A DNA stretch of 64,000 nt from Rhea pennata (Eukaryota; Chordata; Aves; Rheiformes; Rheidae). Of this stretch, positions 13,506 to 62,455 are shown in pieces (positions within the stretch are counted from its first letter, which is position 1; the number at the start of each line of letters is the position of its first letter). The position numbers and the translations under genes are program-made. The DNA lies in contig NC_084676.1 of assembly GCF_028389875.1 (NCBI RefSeq), positions 8,370,001 to 8,434,000 on the forward strand, in the 5' to 3' direction. The notes below the pieces were generated by a model that was not told where the DNA came from, did not search any database, and was given only the letters and a program-made list of their open reading frames with translations.

Positions 13506-15863
13506 ATTATAATAGAATTACAGTCTGACATAAAATAAAGAGCTTTTGCTAAACTCTGTAAAGCAATACATGCTTCTGCCATAAACAACCTCTATTAGAT
13601 TTAGGTTTTATTGCCACATCACTGCACTGAGGTGCAATAAACATTCAATGTCATCTTTTTAAAATTATCCCAGGAGTAAACAGAAACTGTCCTCTATAAG
13701 AGTGTATCATTATTTTCAAGGAAGACTTACTATTATTACATGGTTTAGCAAAGCACTGTAAAAAAAGCTACATAGAGGATACCTTGTCTTTGATAAACTG
13801 TGCAATCAAGTTTATACAGTATAATACTATTCTCATAGACTAACAAACTAAGAGGTGATATAATGCAGTCATTGCATAGCAAAAAGCAGACTAGTTAAGT
13901 AATATTCACATCTAATGTGCAAAATGCAGACCAAAAGGTAGCTATGAATTGTTAAAGATAAAATGCCCTAAATGAACACACTAGATTAACGCCAAAAATA
14001 ACAAGATAAATACACAGAAGTTAAAGAGCCATAGTTTATTTTTTTCTATACATATATCTACACATGATACCAGAAGATGAAACACCCCCTTTTAATAAGC
14101 TCCAATCAGATAACTTATCAAGTTTAGACAAGACTAAATGTTAGACAATGAAGTATTATTAAAAAAAAAATCTTTTCTAAATAAAAGATTAACTATTTCT
14201 TTTTGTAGATATAGAATGGCAATTTCTTGATTTATTGAGAAAGAGTTTATAAAACATTGCCTGAAACACGAATATGAAATTTGACTCTCATTTGCTATTT
14301 CTCTGAAGGCTCACGTAGCATTGTTTAAGTTCATTCAATACCATATATTAACAGTTTCTGAACTAATGCTTGCAAAAATCTACCAGTCTTCCTGTCTCTC
14401 TGAAAAATCCTTATCTGATATTTTGTATTTCTAAGAATCAGCAGTACCAATACTGACTAGAATTGTTTTAAAGGGAACACAATACCTGCAAAATGGACAT
14501 CTTGTATTTAAAGCCCTTACATATTGTTCCTACAAATATATTGCTACAGTAAAAATGAAATGTAGTAAGTTTACTCAATAAAATCTATTTCCTGTACATT
14601 CTTTTGTGTATGATTTTTGTATTTAATGCTACATATATTACATCACTTATTGTAACAGTTATGTATCAGCAAATATAGCAGTAATATACAGATGAACTTC
14701 TGTCTTAACAAATATTTCACCATTTTTTTACCTACCAAATATAATCCCGTACTTCAGTATTTACGCATGACCTGAGCAGACCAGTCATTAATCTAATAGT
14801 ATACATTGGATGACATTGTCAAATTGCAAGCTACTGTACACTTAACCACTTTACAAATGGAATTAATTCCAAGCACTTTCTATGTATTTTTTAGGCTTTC
14901 CAGTACCACTGATACTTTTTTTAATCCAGGCTCTAAATATGTTTTATTGAGCATTTAACAACATATTAAGAGCTAAGAGGTGAATCCTACACAATGTTTT
15001 AAGAACACAACTTTAAAAAAGTAAAAAAATGTACAATCTCATGCTGCATATTTACATATATTATTTAAATACTATATTTTGTCTTTCTGCTATCCATAAA
15101 TTTCAATCTAAAGCTTTTTTTAACATATCATTTTATAAAAGAATACATTCAACATATCTAGAGCTTGCAAAACTTTTTTTTTTAACTCTCTAAAACATAG
15201 TGATGTGTAAAAGCTACCTGTAAAAGCCTCCAGGAGTAGTCTGGATTACACAGGAGACAAAGGGAACTTGGGATCTGCATTTGATTGTGCAACTGATTTT
15301 GCATCTAGTCTAGTGACAACTTAATGCTTAGAACAAGACTGCAGTATGACAGCAGATTAAAGCATTTGTTACCATTAGATCAAATGTGCTATACAGTGAT
15401 AAACTGTACCTAGAGTGAGCAGATTTCCTTTTTCTTTCAAGACCATTTAATATTGTAAGTCAAGAAGTTTGGAATATAGAAGGGGGGAAAAAAAGATAGG
15501 AAAATAATATATCTTATGGAATTCAACAAATGGAAAGCTTTACATCCTTGAAAAGTTTATAAACAGTGTTTGAATAAATGGTAAGTACAGTACAGTATGT
15601 GCAACATGAACATTATAAAGAACATTTTCCCACTCCCCCAATCCTTAGAATAAAAATATCTTTTTCACGTACATATACAATATCTTTTGGGGACATTCAG
15701 TAATACGCTATCTGCAAATGATTTCCTGCTTTTTGTTGCTAGAACTCCTCCTTTCTCTTTTTCAGAATCACTTTTCAAAAGTATGTAGCTCATTTTTCTT
15801 TCCCTCACACACCAGGGTTTTTAAAATATATATATGTTTTACTTTTTGTTAAATAAAGAAACC

Positions 15864-15869
15864 TTTATT
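15864..15869 (-). terminator. GABRA1: Candidate proximal polyadenylation signal
   Basis: AATAAA on the minus strand, just over 100 bases past the stop, in GAATAAAGG. Use of this site would give a very short 3' UTR, dropping over 2 kb of possible regulatory sequence. Confidence 0.3.
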
Positions 15870-15973
15870 CTCTTTAAGACAGAGGCAATGAAACAAATGG
15901 GAATTACTCTATGTGAAAGCTAAAAGCAATTCCCAGTGCAAAACACAAAACAGAACTATATGAGTAAATGAGG

Positions 15974-53679
<37,706 letters not shown>

Positions 53680-53693
53680 GGTGGGCTCTGAAA
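53680..53693 (-). other. GABRA1: 5' UTR stub of the first coding exon
   Basis: Two acceptor AGs lie just above the start codon: CTTCTAG, giving an exon start at 53693, and TTTCAG, giving one at 53687. Either leaves only 8-14 bases of 5' UTR before the ATG. So most of the leader must come from upstream non-coding exons. The pyrimidine-rich stretch TTTTCCTTCTAG favours 53693. Confidence 0.7.
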
Positions 53694-54939
53694 CTAGAAG
53701 GAAAATAATCATCAGTGTTCCTTACATTAAAACAGGTTCTGGAGAAAAAAGCAGCCAGATTTAGGCAAATTTGCAGAATACTTTGATGTCAGGCAATGAC
53801 CTCACAACACTGTAGCTCATGGCAGGCAACCTACGGGAGCGTGGCCTTGTCTGTTCCCTGCTTACCTTCCGCTCTGGGACATGGAGGTTTCGAGCGGGGT
53901 CTGCTTTGTGGTAAGGGTGTTTGTATTCTTATTTGCATCATTCTCAAACTTTTACAAATACTGTTATATGTTGCTGTCTCCAAACTCAATGAAAATTCCT
54001 ACTTATTTTCCTACTGTACTGAAAAACTTGGTGTGGCCAAGTCCGTGACATTTCCCACAACGATCAAGTGCAATTTGCTTTTTGCTGGACTTAGACTGGG
54101 CCGAGTCCTTGCAACCCTTTGGAGGTATCTGCTGGTGCAGGGTGACTGCCTGGAGCTGGGCTTCCTTCACAGCCTTGCTGCTCCTCAACGAGGCAGGAGC
54201 AACTTTCTCTTACAGACATTAATATTCTCTTCTTCCCTGAAACATTAGTGTCTCAGAAGGAATATAATGATCAGCTCTTGATTCTATGATCTGCTGCTAA
54301 ATATGCACATCACTATTTTTGTCAGGCTAAAGGGCGCAATTTATAATCAAACCATGTGCTGATAACCTGCACACCATCTCCTAAATCTCTGCCAGCCTCT
54401 GATTGCTGCTAGGAAATATTTTTGCATTAGCAGCCTCTTCCTCTTCTCCAAACATCTTGTCTCCTCTCTAGACTTCACTGAGTTACTCTCAGTTTATCTT
54501 TGAGTAAAAAGTAACAGAACCCAGCAGCAGGGTTTCGTTTTCTTTTTTCTTTTTCTTTTTTTCTTTTTTTCTTCTTTTTTTGGCCTTTCCAATAAGCCAT
54601 AAAACACAAAGTTTAGCTGATATTTGTGGAATCAGTGTTCCAGATTCAACCGATCGCCCAGGTGATGCTGCAGGTCCCTTTACATATCTTTGTGTGTGCT
54701 GGCATCCAGTCGATTTTTAGCATTCACTACATTAAAAAAGAAAAACAAAATCCAAAGCCTGTATTTTCCCCCAGCAGTGAACTGGAGTTCTGTGAAACGC
54801 CTGGGAAAAGGCAGCACTGCACATTCCCCATCTACCCCAATTCACCGCACACTCTCGGGGACGATTTAAGTCCATAAAATACCATTGCAAAGCGGCGTGT
54901 GAGCAGTGAAACAGAATTAACGCGTTTAGAGCAACACGA
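53694..54939. other. Region between the first coding exon and CpG island A
   Basis: AT-rich sequence with a homopyrimidine stretch at about 54537-54580. A minus-strand donor-like GGAAG|GTAAGC occurs at 53866. No gene was recognised. Confidence 0.7.
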
Positions 54940-55420
54940 CGGGGAGGCAGCGCTGAGCGGGGCCGCGCCGAGGCAGCGGCCGGGGGGCGAGCGCGGCGGC
55001 CGCGGCGGCTCCCGGGCTCGGCACCGGGCTCGGCACCGGCCGCGGCGGCGGAGCGGCGCCGCCGCCGAAACCGCCCTCCGCCGCCCCTGCCAACTTGTGC
55101 CTTGGCCGCGGCATCCTCGGGGCGAGCCGCGCAAAGTACCCGTCTCCGAACTACCTCGATCTGTTGAGCTCTGCGCCCGCCCCCCTCCTTACTACCCCCC
55201 GCTTAAATAAACCCCTCTGGGCGCTATAAATCCCGGAGGAGCAAAGTTTCTTGCAGCTGCAAAAAGCAAATGCAAACGAGGACTTTCCCGGAGCGTTAGA
55301 CCCCGGCGAGCCCCCGGCCTCCCCCAGCCCGCACCGCCCGGGAGAGCAGCGGTAGTTTTCCCACTCAAAATGGGAGAGAGAGCCACGCGCCTGGGCGAAT
55401 TTCAGCAGTGCCCACCGTAA
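54940..55420. promoter_or_regulatory. CpG island A
   Basis: Dense CpG and GC-rich sequence in an otherwise AT-rich locus, 1.3 kb above the first coding exon. It contains a plus-strand TATA box at 55224. On the GABRA1 strand it would lie in intron 1 if exon 1 ends at 55989. The open frames over it are composition artefacts. Confidence 0.75.
55224..55230 (+). promoter_or_regulatory. Plus-strand TATA box inside CpG island A
   Basis: TATAAAT preceded by GGGCGC, close to a BREu element. This is a good core-promoter match on the strand opposite GABRA1. A start would be expected near 55254. Confidence 0.35.
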
Positions 55421-55589
55421 GGAGAGAGAGGGGGAAAAAAGGGGGGCGTTTTGATGCATCTTTGCATCCCGGTGACATATTTGCCCTGCTCTGAGACAGA
55501 AATCGAGACTTGTTTTCCTCCCGGCAATGCAACTTTGTATTTCCCCCTCACCCTGAGAAAGCCACCCCTCCCACCGCCTCCCTCGGAAA

Positions 55590-55772
55590 AAAAAATATAA
55601 ATAAATAACCCCCCCCCAAAAAAAAAAAAAACCAAAACACCATCCCACCAAAAGCCCTTTCCAAGGGACCGGTTGAAATCAGCTAAAAAAATAATAAAAA
55701 TAAAATAAAATAAAATAAAATAAAATAAAATAAAAGCCCATCGACCGCTGCGGATTTTCCAGCTGGAGGGGT

Positions 55773-55806
<34 letters not shown>
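55590..55806. repeat. Cluster of simple repeats next to the promoter
   Basis: C-run and A-run at about 55610-55632, an (AAAAT)n run at about 55689-55735, and an uninterrupted 31-A run at 55776-55806. It separates CpG islands A and B. Open frames over it are artefacts. Confidence 0.9.
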
Positions 55807-55811
<5 letters not shown>

Positions 55812-55896
55812 CCGACCCGGCGGTACCTGCGGAGAGCGGGGAAAGGAGCCGCCTGCGCGCCTGGACGCGGAGCCCGCAGCCGGGAGCGCCCGGCGG

Positions 55897-55973
55897 GTGC
55901 GTGTGCGTGTGTGTATGCGCGTGTGAATATGCATGTGTGTATGCGCGCGTGTGTGCGCGTGTGTGCGCGCGCG
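55897..55973. repeat. Alternating GT/GC tract with Z-DNA potential
   Basis: About 77 bases of nearly unbroken purine-pyrimidine alternation (GTGC, GTGT, ATGC, GCGC units) with one break near 55925. It lies 16 bases inside the intron from the candidate exon-1 donor at 55989. Confidence 0.85.
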
Positions 55974-55988
55974 AGCAGCCGCCCTTAC

Positions 55989-56150
55989 CGGAGCGCCGGG
56001 GCGCGGGTCCGCGGCGCCGCTGCCGGCTGCGCGGGGTGCGCGCCCGCCGCCCGCCCGCCCGCGCGGAGGCTGCGCGGCTCCGGCGCCGCCGCTCACTCCG
56101 CCTCGGCCATCGCCGCCGCCACTGCTCCGCTCCTCCGCCTTTAGCACCCG
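55989..56150 (-). other. GABRA1: Candidate non-coding first exon of GABRA1
   Basis: On the minus strand a very GC-rich stretch ends in a near-consensus donor, GCGCTCCG|GTAAGGGC, at 55989. Its upstream end is not defined; 56150 is a guess based on where high GC begins. A CCAAT motif (plus orientation, 56162-56166) lies just upstream. The exon lies about 2.3 kb above the first coding exon, which itself has almost no 5' UTR, so an exon of this kind is required. A second possible donor, CCGCAG|GTACCG, lies at 55827. Confidence 0.5.
56093..56110 (-). other. Upstream ORF of five codons in the candidate leader
   Basis: ATG GCC GAG GCG GAG TGA on the minus strand, encoding MAEAE. G at -3 and G at +4 give a favourable start context. 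If transcription begins above 56110 and the exon ends at 55989, this is the first ATG in the mRNA and terminates well before the main start. A translational damping role is inference. Confidence 0.35.
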
Positions 56151-56329
56151 AATTTCTCTTCCCAATATTCCGACCGCGGCTACACAACAAAAGCTTTCTC
56201 TTTACCAAGACAGTAGTAATACGTCCCAGGGTAAACCGGATGTGAAATAGGCTGTGACTTCATGCCAGAGAGATTTTATTTTAGAAAGGAAGGTGGTACC
56301 AAGCTCTCATCTAGAGACCAATCCGCCCA

Positions 56330-56339
56330 TTTTTTATAT
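56330..56339 (-). promoter_or_regulatory. GABRA1: Possible minus-strand TATA box above exon 1
   Basis: The minus strand reads CATATAAAAAATGG. A start about 30 bases downstream, near 56305, would give an exon of roughly 315 bp ending at the 55989 donor. It could equally be chance in AT-rich sequence. Confidence 0.2.
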
Positions 56340-56556
56340 GCAGCACAATTTAACTTCCAGTGCTCTCGCCCTAATCCCTTTCTGCCTGCAGACTCAAATC
56401 CTTCTACAATCTGCAGCGTTATTTTTATCCGGGGGGAGGCTGCGCGGCCGGGGGGCAGTGGGCTGCACTGGAAAGCTTTTCACACTCACAGTTTACAAAA
56501 CAGGCTATTTTAGGGGTCGTGCATTAAAAATACAACCGATCCATGTTGGTACTCAC

Positions 56557-56602
56557 CTTCGATCAAATATTTAATCACGATATAAATATGAATGAAGGCT
56601 GG
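56557..56602 (-). other. GABRA1: Candidate alternative 5' non-coding exon (46 bp)
   Basis: A minus-strand segment bounded by a good acceptor (CCTATGTTTCCCAG) and an excellent donor (GAAG|GTGAGT). It lies between two CpG-rich blocks upstream of the first coding exon. Mammalian GABRA1 has alternative 5' non-coding exons, which makes this plausible. There is no direct evidence of splicing. Confidence 0.35.
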
Positions 56603-56849
56603 CTGGGAAACATAGGGGATGCAGCAGTGCGTGCGTGTGCCCGTAGACCCTGCACACCTATAGAGGCAGGGTCGTAGCCAGGGATGCTCTGCAATCATAA
56701 TTTAACGCAGGGAATGTGCATTTTGGGGGGGAGACTTGTAGTGAATTTGGTCCAGGACCTGATGAATCTCCTGCACGGTCACATGTGGGTTTCATTTGTG
56801 GGAGGCTGGGGGAGAAGGACACACATGTGCCTCGGAGCAGTCTCTGCTC

Positions 56850-57200
56850 CAGACGGCGCAGGGGCTTTCGCCAGAGGCTGTGGCTGCAGCGCTGCCTGCC
56901 CCGACGGCCCCCCTGGAGCTCCCGCTCCCGGGCGCGATGCTCCGGGGCGCCGGGCCCTGCCACAGGCCCCTTCCCTCGCGCCGCACGCCCGGGACCCCGG
57001 CACCCCCGCGGGAGGGATGCAGCAGGTGTGCGGGAGCGTGGCGCGCGGCCCCGCCGCCACGGGCTGCCGCCACCTCGCCTGACGGCACCCTGCACCAGCG
57101 CCAACCGTCCGCAGAACCGGCCAGCGCCGCCGGCTGCCGCGGGCACAGCGTGTTCAGGGGTCTTAACCTCCCTTCCTCCCACCTGTGCCGTCGCCAGTCC
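56850..57200. promoter_or_regulatory. CpG island C
   Basis: A third CpG-dense block, upstream of the candidate 46-bp exon. A minus-strand donor-like CACAG|GTGGGAGG at 57183 could end a first exon in or above this block. Long open frames on both strands here reflect GC content and are not credible genes. Confidence 0.6.
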
Positions 57201-58741
57201 CGTCCTGGTTCCCTCCCACGATGCTGCTCCAAGGGAGGTCCAAATCCACATATTTTTGTCAGAGCTACCAGAGTCGGGTCCCTATGTCTCCGTAAAACTA
57301 TCTTTTGCAAGCTTTACCCACATTTTTCAATGAAATACTGCACGTTTTACACATCTTCACAAAATACATTATTTGTTTGTCTTTGGAATAGCGTGAGGAG
57401 GATTTGATTTAACCCAGCAAGCCAATGACATTCATAGCTAAGGCTGGCAATAACTTCCAAGGTGGCAGTCATTCTGGACAAATGCCTGACTTATAATAGT
57501 GTAAACGCTGCAATGACTTCTCTAAGTACAAGGAAAATTGAGATTTTGTTTGCCAAGGTCCCCTGGTGCACTAAGCTCCCCCCGTGACTGTAATCAGCAG
57601 CAAAGAGCCACACGTTATGTTAAAGAGATCTGCCACAGACGTTTTGCTCAGTTTCCCAACATCTCCAGTGCAGTTCATCTCATTTTGATTCAAAAAGTTG
57701 TTTGCGTGGAACGGAAAAGTAGGGAACAGAAAAAACAACTGACTTCCCAAAGGAATTACAAGTAGCGACTTTTCAAACCCCCAGCGTGCGGCCACGCTCT
57801 TAGTGCCTGGGGGGATTTTCCAAATACCTAGTGTCTGCACTTCTGCATGCTGTTGGTGTGGGTTAATGTAATTTACTGTGTTTTCATTCTTGCAGTGAAG
57901 TGTCAGAGAGTTTCGCTTAAGCAACAAGTAAGCTCATTCCTTAGCTGAGTTTACAAAAACAGCGCACAGGCTTTTTATTAAAGTATGTGGAAGATGTGTG
58001 GCTATAAAACCTTTGAGATTACTTGCATGACCTTGTGTATGTGTGTGTATGCACACTTACACCATTTTTTTTTCTAGGTGAGTAGTGCACATCTGTGAAA
58101 ATAAACAAATGTTAAACATTGGCCCAGTATTTCATTTTCTTCTTCATTTCTCATGTACATTTGCTGTACACGTCTGTCTATGAACAGATACATAGATATA
58201 TAGACAGACAGACTGAAAAGTAAATGACTGAACTTCTATAAGCTCATGTGTAGGGTGTTTGCCTTAAAACCTGTGCAAATGGGCAGTTGAAGCGGTTTCA
58301 GAGCCAGAGACGTAACTTTACATTCTATCATCGTTCTCTTCTTGATTTATTTGAATTAACATATAAACAATAGCAACTATTTTTATTTTAGAAAAAAGGT
58401 TTCAAGGGTTACGAGGTTAGTCTTTGCCTCTGTAACATCACTGCAAGATACCAAAGGATGACATGGTTTTTTGGGTTCTCCCTGAGTGAAAATATTGACC
58501 TAAAATAGGAAGTTGCTCATTCTCTTTCTAATTCTCTTCTCTTCAAAAAGTAGGACAAAACTATTTTTCCTTCATGGCTGAGATGCCTGCCCATCAGTGC
58601 TCACACATAACCCAGATTTTCCCTTTCCTTTTCAAGGGCTGTTTTCATAGTTATCATGTCATTTCATAGTAAATGCTAAAAATATTTAGTTCTAATCAAA
58701 TAGATAGGCTGTTTTACTGTGGATTGTGGTAATAAAATGAC

Positions 58742-58839
58742 TGGCTTTTAAGAAGAAACTGTAAAAGAAAACACTTAGATTTTTTTAAAATGGCTTTTAA
58801 GGAAGAAACTATAAAAAAATACTTAGTTTTTTAAAGATG
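58742..58839. repeat. 49-bp imperfect tandem duplication
   Basis: TGGCTTTTAAGAAGAAACTG at 58742 recurs as TGGCTTTTAAGGAAGAAACT at 58791, with further matching sequence in both copies. Confidence 0.85.
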
Positions 58840-59100
58840 GACACAATTTGTTGTTATCATCAACAGGAATGTCCTTTTGAAGAATTGCTGAGAGAGACAT
58901 GTCTCCTGCAGTTCTTTTCTTTCTCTTTCCTGCCCAAATTCCACTGCCTCAGTCCAAGCATCATTAACGTTAGCAAGTTTTTCAAGTAAGTCCATGAGAG
59001 TTAGGCTGAAAATTTGTGGGTCTGGAGCTTCTAATGTTTGAATTTCTTTGAAAATCTCAACCTATAACTAGATATACACTACATATAGATATACTATGGA

Positions 59101-59119
59101 TATATATATATATATATAT
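59101..59119. repeat. (TA)n microsatellite
   Basis: Nineteen bases of TA alternation in the upstream flank. Confidence 0.9.
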
Positions 59120-59742
59120 CACTAGCACTTCTTTGGGCCATATGATTTTATTCTCAAGTGAATTGCTCAAATGAGTAAGGAAAGATGCGCTTGGGCATGT
59201 CTCCAAGCAGTTAACTATTAGTTGATGTGCATCTCCCTGCACCATTTTGCAGTCACATTTGGAAAATGAAGATGTCGAGAAGACCCATGCTGTTTTCAAG
59301 CCAGTGTTACGACTCTAGAAAGTGTTCAGAACAAGGTTATGTCATTCATATTATAATATAGTATAGCAGCTAAATCCTTTAAAAACAATATCATTAAATC
59401 TGAACAGACAACCAAAACTAACTTGGCAAAGCTACTGTGTGCGATGTTTTGAGCACTAATGTTAGTGCAAGTGCTTAGTAACAGCGAAGTTAAACCAGTG
59501 GAATCCTATTTTGGTTAAATAAGTGAATTAAATAGTGGTTTAAAGGTATCACAGACATAGATTTTTTTTTTTTTTAATAGTTGGAACTCCTTATTTCCCA
59601 TTATTCCCTGCTTTGGGATTACTAGTGAACACTTTCTGAAATTTGACTTATTGCTTAGGTGCCTGATAATCTTTAGGTCATACACAAAACACACCCTCCC
59701 TCTCTCTACATATGCATATATATTTTTACACCTATATATGCT

Positions 59743-59746
<4 letters not shown>

Positions 59747-59780
<34 letters not shown>
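59747..59780. repeat. (TA)n microsatellite with GT/GTA edges
   Basis: A TA run flanked by GTGTGTA and ATGTATATA. Confidence 0.9.
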
Positions 59781-59782
<2 letters not shown>

Positions 59783-60856
59783 GAAAAACACACATATATT
59801 TATACAGGTCATTACACTACAAATTTGCTTTCAATATTGCATTTTATCATATTGATGTAATTCTTGTCTGTGTGTGCAAAATATACATATGTTTCGCCTA
59901 AGTTAAGGAGAGGATATCAAAGAACGGAAATTCTCCAACAAAATCCTCTGACACAATGTGTCCTGAATAGTCAAAGGATTTGAATAAAGCAAATGAAACT
60001 CAGAGATTTACTAGCATAGAGCAGATCAGATAAAGAATTAAAACAGAAAGCCCATCTGTTCCAGAGCTTTGGACTCTGTTATTTACAAGTCTTGCTTGTG
60101 TGATTAAGCAGAAATATTTTGTTAAATATATTATTTGGGTTTGATTTGTCATTTGATGTACTTCAGGAATATACCAAAGAATGGCTATTGCCCCTTTGGT
60201 AGGTATAAGGAAATTCAGTTGTTTTCTTTTCCTCCCTTTAATTTACAGTCACTGTAAAGAAAACAGGAAGTATCATCTTTTGCACCTAATGCTTTTATAA
60301 AAGGCACATGGTGGTCTCAAGTAAAAGTTACATTACACCTCTCTCAGTTTACAGCAAGGCAGTCTATTCATTACCTCTTTCCTCTTCAAAATGAATAGAA
60401 AGTGAAGAACTTCAGGGGATATACAAATGAGAATCTGCACAGAAACAAGTCTTTCAAAGGCTCAATCGGAGGTATGATGCCCACTGATGAAATCGGAATG
60501 TTCTTGCTAGATCTGTGTTGAAAATTGAAAGTGTCACTTATTTGAGTTCATTATCTATTAAAAATGGGATAAAAATGTAATAGAGCTGATGCTCAAAAAC
60601 TTAAAAATGATGATTGATTTGAATGATGAGTTTTAAAGTTTCTAAATAGGATATTTCAGACAGAAAACATATTTATGTACAAGTTTTCAGGCTTTCTAAT
60701 CCATAGAGACAACAATTTATTATGCTATGCTGTTGCCAAACATTGCCACCAAATTCATTCTGTAAAGCTAGAAATGTAGGATTCTTTCCCAGATAATAAT
60801 AGCATTTCTTGTCTAATGTCAGAAAGGAAGAAGAGGATGATAATCTGTTTCCCCCC

Positions 60857-60858
<2 letters not shown>

Positions 60859-60891
<33 letters not shown>
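60859..60891. repeat. 33-A homopolymer
   Basis: An uninterrupted A run preceded by CCCCCCGC. No retrocopy was recognised upstream of it. Confidence 0.95.
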
Positions 60892-60894
<3 letters not shown>

Positions 60895-62455
60895 GAATTA
60901 ATGAGAGCAACCAGAAAGAATGAAATTCATGCCTGGGGCCTGTAGGGATTACAAGACCTTTGTAAATCCAGTGATCATTGATGAGATCTTTTTTCAGGGA
61001 GCTTTTCCTACAACAGTTGGATTTGTGTATGATGGGGGTCAAACACCTCGTGGCTTTACGTCACCACTCCTGTCGAGGCAAAAAGTCGTGGCACGAGACG
61101 CCTATCACCTTCTGGAGCCTCCACAGCCCCTTTGGTGTAAACTCACCCCCACTTCTACGGCTCGTGCGCTCTCCTCGCAGGGAGAGGGGAGGTGTTCCTG
61201 CCACCCTAACCGGGATGTCACTCGGTCACACTTCAGAAATGTGATTTTGGGGCTCACCGGTCTTCCTTCTCTGTATATGGAAGCAAAGATTTCTTTGGGG
61301 CTCATACCTTGGAATTAGGACTGGCAGTTTGTTGTATTCCTACTAACCAATGAGCTGCCTGTAATTTCATATTTGCTTAAACAACCCTACTGAGCCATAA
61401 CTATGATTTTTCCTAATAAACATATAAACAATAAAATGCATTTTAAAAACTAAGAAAAAAATACAACAGGAAGAAAAAAAACAGTTCACCATTGTTGTGG
61501 TATATACATTTGCCTTTGATTGAACTAGAAAACGGAGAGTCAGAACAACTCAGCCTGAATTCTGAGATGCTTAAAATCCATTTAAATCCATCCCTATTCA
61601 GCAAAACGCATAAGAATCCAGTTAACGCCAATAGCTCATAAGTATTCTTAAACTTAATGTGTGACACTGGGTCAGATATAGGTGCTTTGCTGGTCTGGAA
61701 TCCAAACACCGTGCTGACACCTTAGCTGACCTTGGACACATTTAATTTCTCTCTGTCTTGGTATTTTTATCTAGAATAAGAACATTGCAACCTGTGATGT
61801 TCAGTTAGCCAAAATTCCCATACACTTTAGTGGGATTTTTCGGTGAGTGTAGCACTAAGCTTTCATAAGAATACATTTAGGAACCTCAGAAAATTGTGTA
61901 AAGCAAACGTAATTAGCTCGCCAGGAGCTGGTTCCACGGCGTGTTTGAGTCGCTCATTCCTCCCCCTCCGCTGCCTCGCGTGGTGCTCGGGTGTGGGGAC
62001 GCGGATGCTCTCCGGGGGGCTGTTTCTTCCAGCTGTGCACAGCTCGCGCTGCCCGACTCCCGACGTTGCTGCGAGGAGATGCCCTGCTCAGATGCGGTGG
62101 GCAGTTCTCGCTTGCACCGCTGTGTGCTACCACTTGAAGCCCGCTCTAGAAACACAAGAGCAAACATTTAGGCGATAGTCAGATGGCCAGATTTCATTTT
62201 ACTTGCGTTGTGGTAGAGTCTAAGGGTAGTCAGTATAGCAGGCGCAGACGGGGAGGGTGCTGGACCAGTCATTAACAAAATGATATCGCTTAATGTTATG
62301 ATTTTATGCTTAACTTTTGCAATTCCTTGTCTCTTTTAAGATCCTTATCCAAACGATACGAGCACAACTCTTCTGCATTTTCTTTACATTTTAAAAATAC
62401 CTATATCTGGTTTTATATCTATTGAAAATTACACAGGCAAAAACTGCTGTGTTGA

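Larger units (their letters stand above)
13480..15973 (-). other. GABRA1: Probable GABRA1 3' UTR
   Basis: About 2.5 kb of AT-rich sequence follows the stop with no recognisable repeat and several AATAAA hexamers on the minus strand: 15869-15864, 14948-14943, 14236-14231, 14040-14035, 13612-13607 and 13505-13500. The length agrees with the roughly 2.4-kb 3' UTR I recall for mammalian GABRA1. The exact cleavage site is inferred, not seen. Confidence 0.6.
55825..56150. promoter_or_regulatory. GABRA1: CpG island B, probable main GABRA1 promoter
   Basis: Very high GC and CpG density. It spans the candidate first exon and its donor at 55989, with a CCAAT motif at its upstream edge. No TATA box is visible within it. 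This is the block best placed to be the GABRA1 start region. Confidence 0.6.
57201..62455. other. Upstream flank of GABRA1, no gene seen
   Basis: Mostly AT-rich non-coding sequence with the TA runs, 49-bp duplication and A33 run listed separately, plus CpG-richer patches near 61060-61250 and 61920-62125. GABRA6 would be expected further right. Confidence 0.7.

Noticed and set aside
53866..53900. Donor GGAAG|GTAAGC on the minus strand as a 5' exon
   Set aside because: The site is good, but no convincing promoter or acceptor lies above it and the intron to the first coding exon would be only about 170 bases. Kept only as a remark.
55402..57407. Long open frames (up to 268 residues) on both strands around the promoter
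   Set aside because: They run through poly-A, GT/GC and GC-rich sequence and overlap one another on both strands. This fits composition bias in CpG islands.
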